From Salinivirgaceae bacterium (GTDB taxonomy: Bacteria; Bacteroidota; Bacteroidia; Bacteroidales; SZUA-534): 64,000 bases of DNA. Positions 52,183 to 61,328 of the stretch are shown one piece after another; position 1 is the first letter of the stretch, and each line of letters starts with the position of its first letter. The stretch covers positions 71,816 to 135,815 of the forward strand of contig JAGCNL010000053.1 in the NCBI GenBank assembly GCA_017645945.1, written 5' to 3'. Both the position numbers and the translations under genes were made by a program. Under the pieces are notes generated by a model, which had not been told where the DNA came from, ran no database searches, and worked only from the letters and a program-made list of their open reading frames with translations.

Positions 52183-52890
52183 ATGATGGACACAAAAATA
52201 GAGCTTACCGACGCAACAATTGCGCAGCCTGACAACGTGATTCTCACCAACATAAACCTGAAAATCGACAGTGGCGATTTGGTTTATCTGATTGGCCGCA
52301 CGGGAAGCGGCAAGAGCAGCCTGCTCAAGACGCTCTACGCCGACCTTCCGCTTGCAAAAGGCAATGGCACGGTGGCAGGATTCCAGTTGGAAACCCTCCG
52401 CCGCAAGCAAATCCCCTACCTGCGCCGCAAGCTGGGCATTGTGTTCCAGGACTTTCAACTGCTCACCGATCGCAATGTGCACGAGAATCTGGTCTTTGTG
52501 CTCAAGGCTACGGGCTGGAAGAATAAAATGGAAATTGAGAACCGCATTCAGGACGTGCTGAATAAGGTTGGGCTGTCGCAGAAAGGCTACAAGATGCCTA
52601 ACGAACTGTCGGGTGGCGAGCAGCAGCGTGTGGTGATTGCCCGCGCATTGCTCAACAACCCTGAAATTATCCTGGCCGACGAGCCTACAGGTAACCTTGA
52701 CCCCGAGACATCACGCGGTATTCTGACGCTGCTCACTGAAATCAGCCGCAACGGCCGCGCAGTGCTCATTGCAACGCACGATTACTCAATGATTAAGGAA
52801 TTCCCCGGCCGAGTCATCAAATGCGACCAGGAATCGCTTGTGGAGCAGAAAAACGACGAGGTGTTCGATTTCAGCAGCATCGACAAATAA
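52183..52890 (+). CDS. ftsE: FtsE-like cell-division ABC ATPase
   Basis: About 235 residues. Walker A is GRTGSGKSS near residue 40, the Q-loop GIVFQDFQLL near 87, the signature NELSGGEQQRVVIARALL near 143, Walker B EIILADEPTGN near 165, and the H-loop ATHDYS. The C-terminal extension EQKNDEVFDFSSIDK is short. FtsE pairs with membrane partner FtsX to control peptidoglycan hydrolases at the septum; ftsX is not adjacent here, as in many Bacteroidota. The gene is followed, convergently, by the Gfo/Idh/MocA gene only 3 bp away. Confidence 0.88.
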   Translation: MMDTKIELTDATIAQPDNVILTNINLKIDSGDLVYLIGRTGSGKSSLLKTLYADLPLAKGNGTVAGFQLETLRRKQIPYLRRKLGIVFQDFQLLTDRNVHENLVFVLKATGWKNKMEIENRIQDVLNKVGLSQKGYKMPNELSGGEQQRVVIARALLNNPEIILADEPTGNLDPETSRGILTLLTEISRNGRAVLIATHDYSMIKEFPGRVIKCDQESLVEQKNDEVFDFSSIDK

Positions 52891-52893
52891 TTG

Positions 52894-53913
52894 TCAACGC
52901 TTGCTGATGGCCTCCATAAGCCGATAGGTTTCTAACACATCGGAGGCTCGGGTGAGCACTTTGCCGCCCCAACCTTCAACGGCCGAGACAAAAGTGTCTA
53001 TCTCATTGTAATAGCCTTGCGTATATACCTGATTATTAACCATTGTCGGCACAAAGTTGTTGCGGCCGAAAAGCTGCTCTTTGACAACGTTGCCACCGAA
53101 AACCTTCTCCATCGGCACGCCCATCACCACGCGGCCTTTGGCCTCACGAGTGAGTTGTTCCATCTGCTCCATCTCGTAAACGGCACGGTTGGTGACCACA
53201 CGCAAGCTCTCGTGCGCATCGGTCCAGCTATAATCGGTTGACATTTCAACCTGGCCGATTACACCATTGTGGTTCAGAATGGCCATTATGGTTCCTGCGT
53301 TTTTGGCCACGCCCACCACTTCGGCTCGACCGAAAATGCCAGTCACCAAATCGAGCGGATGAATGAAAAGGTCGGTCATGGCATCGCCCTCGGCGTAACT
53401 GCCTGTCCGATAACTCATACTGTAACTGTGAACAGTTTCTTTCGCCAAACGCTTTTTCAGTTCGGCGGTGCAAGGCGCATAGCGTTTTTGAAGGCCAATA
53501 ACCAAACGATTGCCTTCCGACAGCTTGCCTAGCGTTTCCAACTCGTTGATTGTCAAGCAGGGCGGTTTCTCAACAAAAAGATACTTTCCGCTTTCGAGCA
53601 CCTTGCGGCCGATTTCGAAATTGGCCTTCGGAGTGGCCGCAACCAGAACGCCGCGCACCTCGCTGTCGTTCAGCACATCGTCGAGGTTGCTGGTGGCCTT
53701 CACGCCCTGATATTTAGCCTCAATCATTCGCGCCTTCTCCTCGCTCCTGACCACAATCCACTTCAGCGGAACGTGCAGATAGTCGAGCACTGGATAGAGA
53801 TTGCTCAAACTGTGCTGTCCGAGCCCCACAAACGCGTATTTCCACGCACAGCGGCGGTTGAGCATTTTGGCGGTGCGAATCTTTTTATATCGTTCTATAA
53901 CGCTATCAATCAT
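52894..53913 (-). CDS. Gfo/Idh/MocA family oxidoreductase
   Basis: 339 residues. The nucleotide-binding fold starts at KYAFVGLGQHSLSNLYPVLD near residue 25 and contains the EKP motif in YLFVEKPPCLTINE near 115. The C-terminal alpha/beta domain includes the conserved VIGLQKRYAPC region and HPLDLVTGIFG near 185, matching the family's substrate-binding His. It reduces or oxidises a sugar or similar substrate using NAD(P). The start overlaps the radical SAM gene by 4 bp (the radical SAM gene is upstream on the minus strand), so the two act together. Confidence 0.85.
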   Translation of the reverse strand: MIDSVIERYKKIRTAKMLNRRCAWKYAFVGLGQHSLSNLYPVLDYLHVPLKWIVVRSEEKARMIEAKYQGVKATSNLDDVLNDSEVRGVLVAATPKANFEIGRKVLESGKYLFVEKPPCLTINELETLGKLSEGNRLVIGLQKRYAPCTAELKKRLAKETVHSYSMSYRTGSYAEGDAMTDLFIHPLDLVTGIFGRAEVVGVAKNAGTIMAILNHNGVIGQVEMSTDYSWTDAHESLRVVTNRAVYEMEQMEQLTREAKGRVVMGVPMEKVFGGNVVKEQLFGRNNFVPTMVNNQVYTQGYYNEIDTFVSAVEGWGGKVLTRASDVLETYRLMEAISKR

Positions 53914-54971
53914 TTCTTTATCGATTTAAGATAGCCCGCGTAGGTCTGCCGCTTGTCGTCGGTCCACTGATATTTGCCGTAGAATTTCTCAATCAGTCCT
54001 TTGGGCAGGAAGCGCTCGAAATTCCGCAGCAGAATAACATCGTATTTGCGGTGGAAATTAATCCAGCAGCCGTTACACTCCTTGTCGTATTTGCATTGGA
54101 GGCTGCAACTTGGCTTGCCGTTGAAAATCTCGTCGAGCGACTGCTTGTGAATATTGCCAAGTACTACATCGAGGTTCTGGCATATGGGCACATTGCCGTT
54201 GCTGTGAATCACCAGCGAGCTCTTGATGCTCTGGCAGCGCAGTTTAAGGTTGCCACGGCGCCATTGCTCGTAGAGCGCCACATAGTCGTAGTTCTCCTGC
54301 GTGTCGTGGATGTTCTGTGGAATACGTTTCACAAAATCATTGGCATCAAGCAGACCTTGCGTGGTGTTGAAGAAATCGATGGTGCTGTACATACCAATAC
54401 GCACATCGATGTTGTATTTCTTGGCCACATTGATGACGAACTCCATGTCGCTGAAATCGTTCCACGGCGAAAGGCAGAACATTAGCGAGATTGGAATCTC
54501 ATCTTTCAGTGTCTCAACCACTTGAATAACCTTGTCGTAACCATCGCGGCCACGCATGCGCTCATAAGTTTCTCGGTTGCCGTCGAGCGAGACAAACAGA
54601 TGCTTCGGGTGATAGTTGCGCACAGCATCAATCACCTTGTTGGGTGTCAGGCAGTTAGACAGCAGTGTATAGTTCTTGTGATTCTTTGAGAGCCACTCCA
54701 TAATTTTTTCGGCCTCGGGATGAAGCACGAACTCTCCTCCCTCAAGTCCCACAACGGTGCGCTTGCCGACGCATCGGCTTCCAACAATCCGCTTGATGTC
54801 GTCGAGCGAAAGGCTTTCAGGCTCACGCTGCCAAATAGAGCAGTGCTTGCACCTTGACTGGCAAATGGATGTGGCATATATCATCAACTGGCTCAACTTC
54901 TTATGACGCGGTCTGAAAGCGTTGTTCAAGTATAGCAGACCATTGTGCAGATAATCGTAAAGTGTGTACAT
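53910..54971 (-). CDS. Radical SAM/SPASM-like enzyme paired with a Gfo/Idh/MocA oxidoreductase
   Basis: 353 residues. The CxxxCxxC motif reads C-Q-S-R-C-K-H-C near residues 37-44, within IYATSICQSRCKHCSIWQRE. The glycine strand VVGLEGGEFVLHPEAEK is near 75, and SLDGNRETYERMRGRDGYDK near 130. The C-terminal quarter has a SPASM/twitch-like cysteine group: CQS, CQN, CSLQCKYDKECNGCW. It likely modifies a peptide or small molecule. The 4-bp overlap with the following oxidoreductase gene means tight coupling. No precursor peptide gene is visible next to it, so a small-molecule or carbohydrate substrate is more likely. Confidence 0.85.
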   Translation of the reverse strand: MYTLYDYLHNGLLYLNNAFRPRHKKLSQLMIYATSICQSRCKHCSIWQREPESLSLDDIKRIVGSRCVGKRTVVGLEGGEFVLHPEAEKIMEWLSKNHKNYTLLSNCLTPNKVIDAVRNYHPKHLFVSLDGNRETYERMRGRDGYDKVIQVVETLKDEIPISLMFCLSPWNDFSDMEFVINVAKKYNIDVRIGMYSTIDFFNTTQGLLDANDFVKRIPQNIHDTQENYDYVALYEQWRRGNLKLRCQSIKSSLVIHSNGNVPICQNLDVVLGNIHKQSLDEIFNGKPSCSLQCKYDKECNGCWINFHRKYDVILLRNFERFLPKGLIEKFYGKYQWTDDKRQTYAGYLKSIKK

Positions 54972-55069
54972 TTTCTTGTTTATTGTGAATTGCGCAAATG
55001 TATAGGTTTGTTCTATATTTTCATTGTTCGGTTAGCTACGGGAAATATTTTTGCCTCTTTCAACAAGAA

Positions 55070-57169
55070 TCATTCAATAAATCCCTTTTTACGCAGCAGA
55101 TTCTTCGGGTCGGGCTGGCGGCCGCGGAAATTGACGTAAAGTGTCATCGGGTCGTCTGTATAACCGCGCTCCAGAATGTTGCGGCGAAGGCTGGTGGCAA
55201 CTTCATGGTTGAAGATATCGCCCGTCTCCTTGAAGGCTGCAAACACATCGGCATCCAGAACGGCAGCCCAAGTGTAGCTGTAATAGCCTGCCTCATAGCC
55301 AGTTGTGAATATGTGGCTGAAGTTGGTGCTGCGATAGCGAACAATTATTTGCGGAATCATACCCATGCGCTCCATCGAAGCCTTTTCAAATGCCTCGACA
55401 TCAATGGAATCGGTGGTTGTAACCAGATGGTAGTCCATGTCAAGAATTGTGGCCGAAAGCAGCTCTGTCATCACAAAGCCCTGATTGAAGGTTTTTGCGC
55501 GCTGAAGGCTTTCTATCAGTGAGTCAGGAATCACTTCGCCTGTGAGATAATGTTTTGCGTATGAGCGCATCATTTCGGGCTCGTAGCACCAGTTCTCCAT
55601 CAGTTGCGACGGCATCTCGACAAAATCGCGCGGCACGTTTGTGCCCGACAGGCTGGCGTAGGTGCACTTCGACAGGAATCCGTGCAGAGCATGGCCAAAT
55701 TCGTGGAAGAGCGTCTCCACCTCGTCCATCGTCAGCAGTGAGGGCTTGTCGGCAGTGGGTTTGGTGAAGTTGCAGACATTGCAAATCACAGGCCGATGGT
55801 CAACGCCATCCTTAATATATTGCTCGCAGATGTCGTTCATCCACGCTCCTCCCCGTTTTCCGGCACGCGGGAAATAGTCGCCGTAGAAAATGCCCAGCAG
55901 CGAACCGTCGGCATCCATAACTTTAAACACTTCAACATCAGGGTTATAAACTGGCATTCCCGACAGTTTCTCAAATTTCAGTCCGTAGAGTTTTGTCGCC
56001 AAATCGAACACGCCCTGACGCACGTTCTCAAGCTTGAAATATGGCTTCAAAGCCTCTTCGTTAAGACTGTATTTCTGTTGGCGCAGTTTTTCCGCGTAGA
56101 ACCACCAGTCCCACGGCTCAAGTTTCTCGCCACGGCCTTCGGCATCCATAAGTTTCTGCAGCTCAGCGGCTTCCTTCTTGGCTTGCGCCAGCGACGGCTC
56201 CCAAACCGACGGCAGGAAATCCATCACATTTTTAGCGTTTTTGGCCATCGATGTCTCGAGAATCATGTCGGCAGGATTGTCGAACCCGAACATACGAGCC
56301 TTCTCAACGCGCAGTCTAACCGTTTGATTGATAACCGATTTGTTGTCGTTGTCGTTATTGTTGTTGCCGCGCATTGTGTAGGCAATGAGCAGTTCCTTGC
56401 GCAGTTGGCGGTTTGTAGAATATTGAAGCACAGGGATAAAACTCGATTTTTGCGTTGTGAAGAGCCATTTGCCAGGCTGTCCTGCAGCAGCGGCTTCCTC
56501 GGCAGCTGCGTTTCTTACATCCTGCGGCAGACCATCCAAATCCTGCTCATTGTCAATCCATTTCTGATAAGCGTTGGTTTCAGCCAGAACGTTGCCGCCA
56601 AACTTGATGTCGAGCAGACCTAACTCCTTGTTAATCTCGCGCAAACGAGCTTTCTGGTCATCGGAAAGATTGGCACCGCTGCGAACAAAATTCTGATATT
56701 TCTTTTCGAGAAGGCGCATCTGCTCTTGGTTTAGATTGAGCGACTCACGTTGGTCATAAACAGCCTTGATGCGTTTGAAAAGCGCCGGATTCATAGAAAT
56801 ATTGTCGGAGTGGTCGGAAAGCAAAGGCGACACCTTCTCGGCAATTTCATCCATATCTTTATCAGTATCAGCCGAATAAAGATTGAAGAAGACATCCGAA
56901 ACACGGTCGAGCATTGCACCCGAATACTCAAGCGCCTCAATGGTATTGGCGAAAGTGGGCGGTTCGGGATTGTTTGCAATCGCCTCTATTTCAAGCGAAT
57001 CCTGCCTCATACCCTCGATGAAGGCGGGCATATAATGCTCGGTTTTAATCTTATCGAACGGCGGCACACCATACGGCGTGTCAAACTCTGTGAAAAACGG
57101 ATTTTGTGTGTCGGCACACGAAGCTGTAATAATAGCCATCAGACTGAAAATTAAATATTTGCGTTTCAT
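55070..57169 (-). CDS. dcp: M3-family lipoprotein peptidase, peptidyl-dipeptidase Dcp
   Basis: About 699 residues from the ATG at 57169. The signal peptide has a lipobox ITASC near residue 18, making it a periplasmic or surface lipoprotein. The zinc site is LFHEFGHALHGFL (HExxH) near 460, with the third ligand Glu in the following FVEMPSQLMENW region. The N-terminal helical lid and the FDTPYGVPPFDKIKTEHYMP opening are as in dipeptidyl carboxypeptidase Dcp. It removes C-terminal dipeptides from oligopeptides. It faces the GH127 gene across a 140-bp divergent spacer. Confidence 0.93.
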   Translation of the reverse strand: MKRKYLIFSLMAIITASCADTQNPFFTEFDTPYGVPPFDKIKTEHYMPAFIEGMRQDSLEIEAIANNPEPPTFANTIEALEYSGAMLDRVSDVFFNLYSADTDKDMDEIAEKVSPLLSDHSDNISMNPALFKRIKAVYDQRESLNLNQEQMRLLEKKYQNFVRSGANLSDDQKARLREINKELGLLDIKFGGNVLAETNAYQKWIDNEQDLDGLPQDVRNAAAEEAAAAGQPGKWLFTTQKSSFIPVLQYSTNRQLRKELLIAYTMRGNNNNDNDNKSVINQTVRLRVEKARMFGFDNPADMILETSMAKNAKNVMDFLPSVWEPSLAQAKKEAAELQKLMDAEGRGEKLEPWDWWFYAEKLRQQKYSLNEEALKPYFKLENVRQGVFDLATKLYGLKFEKLSGMPVYNPDVEVFKVMDADGSLLGIFYGDYFPRAGKRGGAWMNDICEQYIKDGVDHRPVICNVCNFTKPTADKPSLLTMDEVETLFHEFGHALHGFLSKCTYASLSGTNVPRDFVEMPSQLMENWCYEPEMMRSYAKHYLTGEVIPDSLIESLQRAKTFNQGFVMTELLSATILDMDYHLVTTTDSIDVEAFEKASMERMGMIPQIIVRYRSTNFSHIFTTGYEAGYYSYTWAAVLDADVFAAFKETGDIFNHEVATSLRRNILERGYTDDPMTLYVNFRGRQPDPKNLLRKKGFIE

Positions 57170-57309
57170 TTTTCGAAATATGTTAGCGTTTACAAATTTA
57201 TATTTGTGTTCTGGAAAAATTGTCTGTTTCTCGTATTTTTTATGCAACAATTATGCAACCGCTTGAAACCTTTTTAAAAATTCCGATATTGCGCACTTTA
57301 AAAATAACA

Positions 57310-59700
57310 ATGATGAACAAAACACGCTTTTCCACCCTGCTCCTTGCCTGCGGACTGCTTACCGCTTGCAACAATGGCACACAAATCAAAACTCTGCCGC
57401 AAAACGAATTTCCGCTCAGCGATGTGCAACTGCTCGACGGACCGCTGAAAACCGCACGCGACCTTAACATTAAGGTGCTGCTCGAGTACGATGTTGACCG
57501 ACTGCTGGCACCGTTCCGCAAGGAAGCCGGGCTTGAGCCGAAGGCTGAATCGTTCCCCTGCTGGATTGGCCTCGACGGACACGTGGGCGGCCACTACCTT
57601 TCGGCAATGGCTATCAACTACGCTGCCACGGGCAACGCCGAATGCAAAAAACGTATGGACTATATGATTGCCGAACTGAAAGAGTGTCAGGATGCTGGCA
57701 TACGCAACAACCCCGAATGGGGCGCTGGCTACCTTGGCGGGATGCCCGAAAGCGCGAAAGTCTGGTCGGCGTTCAAGAAAGGCGATTTTGGGCCGTACTG
57801 GGGCGCGTGGGCACCGTTCTACAACATTCACAAGATGTTTGCAGGCTTGCGCGATGCCTGGAACTACTGCGGCAACACCGATGCGCGCGATATGTTCCTG
57901 AAATACTGCGACTGGTGCGTCAACCTTTGCGCCGACCTTACCGATGAGCAAATGGAACAGATGCTCGGCAACGAGTATGGTGGTATGAACGAAGTTCTGG
58001 CCGATGCTTACGAAATGACTGGCGACGCCAAATATCTTGATTGCGCCAAACGATTCTCGCACAAGATGATACTGAATCCGCTGGCCGTTGGCGAAGACAA
58101 ACTCGACAACCTGCACGCCAACACTCAGATACCGAAAATCATTGGTTTTGAACGTATTGCACAACTGTCGGGCGACGCCAACTATAACAAGGCCGCACGA
58201 TTCTTCTGGGAAACAGTGGTTTACAACCGCTCGTTGGCTTTTGGCGGCCACGGACGGCGCGAGCACTTCCCGTCGAAAGAAGCCTGCACCGACTACACCA
58301 ACGACATTGACGGCCCTGAGTCGTGCAACTCGTACAATATGCTGAAACTCACCGAAGACCTTTTCACAACCGAACCGCAGGCACGCTACGCCGACTACTA
58401 CGAGCGCACAATGTTCAACCACATTCTGTCGACTCAGCACCCCGAACACGGTGGTTATGTGTACTTTACATCGGCTCGCCCGCGCCACTACCGCGTTTAC
58501 TCGGCGCCCAATATGGCAATGTGGTGCTGCGTTGGAACAGGTATGGAAAATCACGGAAAATACAATCAATTCATCTATACGCGCAACGACAACAAACTGT
58601 ATGTCAATCTGTTTGTAGCATCGGAACTCGATTGGAAAGAACGCGGAATCAAAGTTCGTCAAGAGACTGATTTTCCGTTCGGCGAGCAATCGAAAATCAC
58701 AGTAACCGACTGCAAATCAGCCTTCGACCTTATGTTGCGCTACCCCGAATGGGTTGCCAAAGGCGAGTTCAAGGCAAGCCTGAACGGACAGCCGATTGAA
58801 ATCGACGCCGAACCGTCGTCATACATCAGCATCAGCAACCTGAAAAAAGGTGACGTTCTGGAAGTTACATTCCCAATGCACACAAGCATCGAACGTATGC
58901 CGAACGTGCCGCAATACGTTGCGATTATGCACGGCCCGATTCTGCTTGGTATGAAAACTGGCACTGAAGATATGGCTGGACTGATTGCCGACGATGGCCG
59001 CTGGGGACAATACGCAAGCGGCGAGCTGCTGCCAATTGACAAGGCGTCTATAATCATTGAAGACGACCTTGAGAACATCGGTAGCAAGCTGCAACCTATT
59101 GAAGGCAAGCCACTTCACTTCAAGTTGAACGCCCGAATGGAAAACCCGATTGACGGCGAGCTTGAGCCGTTCTTCGGCATCCACGATTCGCGCTATATGA
59201 TTTACTGGCTGGCACTTACAAGCAACGGCTACAAGTCGTACATCGACTCGCTGGCTGGCATTGAGCGCGAGAAAATCAAACTGAAACAACGCTCAACCGA
59301 CTTTGTATCGCCCGGCGAGCAACAGCCTGAAACCGACCACGCTATGCAGGCCGAAAAATCGCACACGGGCAACACCCAAAACGTCTTCTTCCGCACGGCA
59401 AGCAACGGCGGCTTCTTCAGCTACGATATGGCCACCCAATCACGCACCGACCTTGCGCTCTACGTCAAATATTGGGGCGTGAACGACTGGGGCAACAAAG
59501 TTTTCGACATCTTAATTGACGATGAGAAACTGACAACCGTGAACAACATAAAACGTTGGAACACATCGCAATTCAAGACCGAAGAGTACCCCATTCCGGC
59601 ATCAATGCTGAAGGGCAAAAAGAGTGTCAGAGTGAAGTTCCAAACCAATCCGGGCACCGAAATTGGCGGTATTTACGAGGTGAGACTGGTAAAAAAGTAG
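57310..59700 (+). CDS. GH127 beta-L-arabinofuranosidase-like lipoprotein
   Basis: About 796 residues from the ATG at 57310. The signal peptide ends in lipobox LLTAC near residue 18. The alpha/alpha barrel shows GH127 (DUF1680) markers: WIGLDGHVGGHYLSAMAINY near 75, NLHANTQIPKIIGFERI near 260, the ESCNSYNMLKLTEDLF block bearing the proposed acid Glu near 310, and CCVGTGMENHGKY with the nucleophile cysteine near 385. GH127 enzymes release arabinose from plant arabinans and glycoproteins. A large C-terminal beta domain follows. It fits a plant-fibre or glycan-degrading lifestyle. A terminator lies 12 bp downstream. Confidence 0.9.
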   Translation: MMNKTRFSTLLLACGLLTACNNGTQIKTLPQNEFPLSDVQLLDGPLKTARDLNIKVLLEYDVDRLLAPFRKEAGLEPKAESFPCWIGLDGHVGGHYLSAMAINYAATGNAECKKRMDYMIAELKECQDAGIRNNPEWGAGYLGGMPESAKVWSAFKKGDFGPYWGAWAPFYNIHKMFAGLRDAWNYCGNTDARDMFLKYCDWCVNLCADLTDEQMEQMLGNEYGGMNEVLADAYEMTGDAKYLDCAKRFSHKMILNPLAVGEDKLDNLHANTQIPKIIGFERIAQLSGDANYNKAARFFWETVVYNRSLAFGGHGRREHFPSKEACTDYTNDIDGPESCNSYNMLKLTEDLFTTEPQARYADYYERTMFNHILSTQHPEHGGYVYFTSARPRHYRVYSAPNMAMWCCVGTGMENHGKYNQFIYTRNDNKLYVNLFVASELDWKERGIKVRQETDFPFGEQSKITVTDCKSAFDLMLRYPEWVAKGEFKASLNGQPIEIDAEPSSYISISNLKKGDVLEVTFPMHTSIERMPNVPQYVAIMHGPILLGMKTGTEDMAGLIADDGRWGQYASGELLPIDKASIIIEDDLENIGSKLQPIEGKPLHFKLNARMENPIDGELEPFFGIHDSRYMIYWLALTSNGYKSYIDSLAGIEREKIKLKQRSTDFVSPGEQQPETDHAMQAEKSHTGNTQNVFFRTASNGGFFSYDMATQSRTDLALYVKYWGVNDWGNKVFDILIDDEKLTTVNNIKRWNTSQFKTEEYPIPASMLKGKKSVRVKFQTNPGTEIGGIYEVRLVKK

Positions 59701-59711
59701 AAATGAATAAA

Positions 59712-59735
59712 GGGCTCATTCTCAGGGATGAGCCC
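59712..59735 (+). terminator. Hairpin after the GH127 gene
   Basis: GGGCTCAT/ATGAGCCC (59712-59719 and 59728-59735) is an 8-bp stem with an 8-nt loop, followed by AATTCTTT, only a weak T tract. Likely an intrinsic terminator. Confidence 0.65.
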
Positions 59736-59763
59736 AATTCTTTAAAGTCGTAAAACCAAGCAG

Positions 59764-60294
59764 ATGAAAGATTCAATCATCGTTTACGGCAGTAAATACG
59801 GCGCGTCAAAAAGGTATGCTGAGCGCCTGTCGGAAATAACCGGAATTGGCTGCATCAGTCACAAAAAAGCCAGGAATATCGGGGATTACGGACGGGTAAT
59901 TTATATAGGTGCGCTCTATGCAGGCGGTTTCGTGGGTCTGAAGGAGCTGGTCAAAAAGCTGACAGCGGGACAAGAGCTGATTGTCGCCACCGTTGGTATG
60001 GCCGACCCAACTGACGCGATAAACAGCGGCGACATCAAAAAAGCACTCAAAAACATAATTGCCGAGCCGTTTTATAACGAAAAGAAAATCTTTCACTTAC
60101 GCGGGGCGATTGACTATAAGCACTTGAAAATCATGCATAGGATTTTGTTGTCGATGATGTACAGCAAAATATCAAAAATGCCTGAAAATGAACTTGATGC
60201 AGTGTCGAGAGTCATTTTGGAAACCTACGGGAAGAAGGTTGATTATGTGGATTTTGACACATTGAAACCGATAGCCGATGCCATAGGAATGTGA
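59764..60294 (+). CDS. Flavodoxin-like domain protein (HemG-type)
   Basis: 176 residues. The first strand and phosphate loop IVYGSKYGASKRYAERLSE (T/S-x-x-G-x-x-x form) bind FMN phosphate, followed by VIYIGALYAGGFVGLKELVK and a LIVATVGMADP segment. The shape is that of the flavodoxin_5 domain found in bacterial protoporphyrinogen oxidase HemG and in related stand-alone proteins of clostridia and Bacteroidota. The exact electron acceptor role is unknown. It sits 32 bp upstream of queH in the same direction, so probably co-transcribed with it. Confidence 0.85.
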   Translation: MKDSIIVYGSKYGASKRYAERLSEITGIGCISHKKARNIGDYGRVIYIGALYAGGFVGLKELVKKLTAGQELIVATVGMADPTDAINSGDIKKALKNIIAEPFYNEKKIFHLRGAIDYKHLKIMHRILLSMMYSKISKMPENELDAVSRVILETYGKKVDYVDFDTLKPIADAIGM

Positions 60295-60326
60295 CGCAAA
60301 ACCATTGAAAACCAAATAATTGTAAA

Positions 60327-60959
60327 ATGAAAATCGAATTGCCGACAATAAAGGGGCTTCCTGATGATGCCCGCGTGCTGCTCCACTCCTGCTGCGCGCC
60401 GTGCTCGTCGGCGATTGTTGAGTGCATGCTACAAAACGGCATCCGCCCCACCATATTCTATTGCAATCCAAACATTTATCCGCAAAGCGAATACCGTATC
60501 CGCAAGGACGAATGCACCCGATTCGCTATCGACTTAGGGCTTGAGATTGTTGACGACGACTACAACCACGAGCAATGGTTGCAGACCGCCCTACCCCTTG
60601 CTGATGAACCCGAACGCGGCCGCCGGTGCCTTGAGTGCTTCAAATACAGGTTGCTGCGCACCGCCAAATATGCCGAACAAAACGGCTACACTTTATTTAC
60701 CACAACACTGGCATCGTCGCGGTGGAAAAGCCTTGAGCAAATCAACGAGGCTGGTGCTTGGGCTGCTTCACAAACATCGGGCGTCAGTTTCTGGGACCAA
60801 AACTGGCGGAAAGGCGGCTTGAGCGAACGCAGAATCGAGATTATCCGTCAATACAACTTCTACGAACAGCAATACTGCGGCTGCGAGTTCAGTTTGAAGG
60901 CATCAAACGAATGGCGCAAAGCGAATGGTAAAGAGTTGATTGTTAGGGAAGAGTTTTAA
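60327..60959 (+). CDS. queH: Epoxyqueuosine reductase QueH
   Basis: 210 residues, the standard size of QueH. The N-terminal CCAPC motif lies in VLLHSCCAPCSSAIVECML near residue 16-34, followed by NPNIYPQSEYRIRKDECTRF, and the second cysteine cluster is RRCLECFKYRL near 95. The C-terminal QYCGCEFSL adds two more cysteines. It reduces epoxyqueuosine to queuosine in tRNA, replacing QueG, using Fe-S/metal centres held by these cysteines. It ends the flavodoxin-queH unit. Confidence 0.93.
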   Translation: MKIELPTIKGLPDDARVLLHSCCAPCSSAIVECMLQNGIRPTIFYCNPNIYPQSEYRIRKDECTRFAIDLGLEIVDDDYNHEQWLQTALPLADEPERGRRCLECFKYRLLRTAKYAEQNGYTLFTTTLASSRWKSLEQINEAGAWAASQTSGVSFWDQNWRKGGLSERRIEIIRQYNFYEQQYCGCEFSLKASNEWRKANGKELIVREEF

Positions 60960-61328
60960 GTTTATAGGTTAATGATTAGTGATTAGTGATTAATGATTAA
61001 TGATTAATGGTTGGACTACAGACGTCAGACTACAGACAACGTGCTCAACAAATTATACTTTACCTTGTGAACTTATAACTTATAACTAATACCTTACCTT
61101 GTCACTTGTAACTTATCACTTGTAACTCCTCCCCGCAAACGCCTTTTTCTGCAAACGTTTCGGCAATCTGCTGAAATCACGACAAATCTGATATTCATTC
61201 ATATACCAAAAGCTTTCATCGGCAAAAACCAGCCATTGATAGAGTTGTTTTATAATAATTGTGCAGAAAACTTTAAAGAGGCTTAAAGTTTTCTAATTTT
61301 GCGGCTCGATTTGAGAAACACTGGAAAA
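60960..61328 (+). promoter_or_regulatory. Repeat-rich spacer and control region of the TetR-TolC operon
   Basis: The first 120 bp are degenerate words (tgattagtgattagtgattaatg, tgtaacttatcacttg). From 61140 the region is ordinary and AT-rich. The end carries the operator and promoter described separately. Confidence 0.5.
61267..61301 (+). promoter_or_regulatory. Inverted-repeat operator overlapping promoter of the TetR operon
   Basis: AAAACTTTAA and its exact reverse complement TTAAAGTTTT (61267-61276 and 61283-61292) are separated by 6 bp. A TAATTTTG -7 box lies at 61294-61301 and a TTTA at 61272-61275 serves as the -33 element with an 18-bp spacer, so the operator occludes the promoter. 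It stands 28 bp before the TetR start codon, exactly where a self-repressing site is expected. Confidence 0.75.

Noticed and set aside
57298..58689. Long open frame (463 codons) on the minus strand inside the GH127 gene
   Set aside because: It is antisense to a clear GH127 protein and its translation has no recognisable fold; it is a by-product of the codon use of the real gene.
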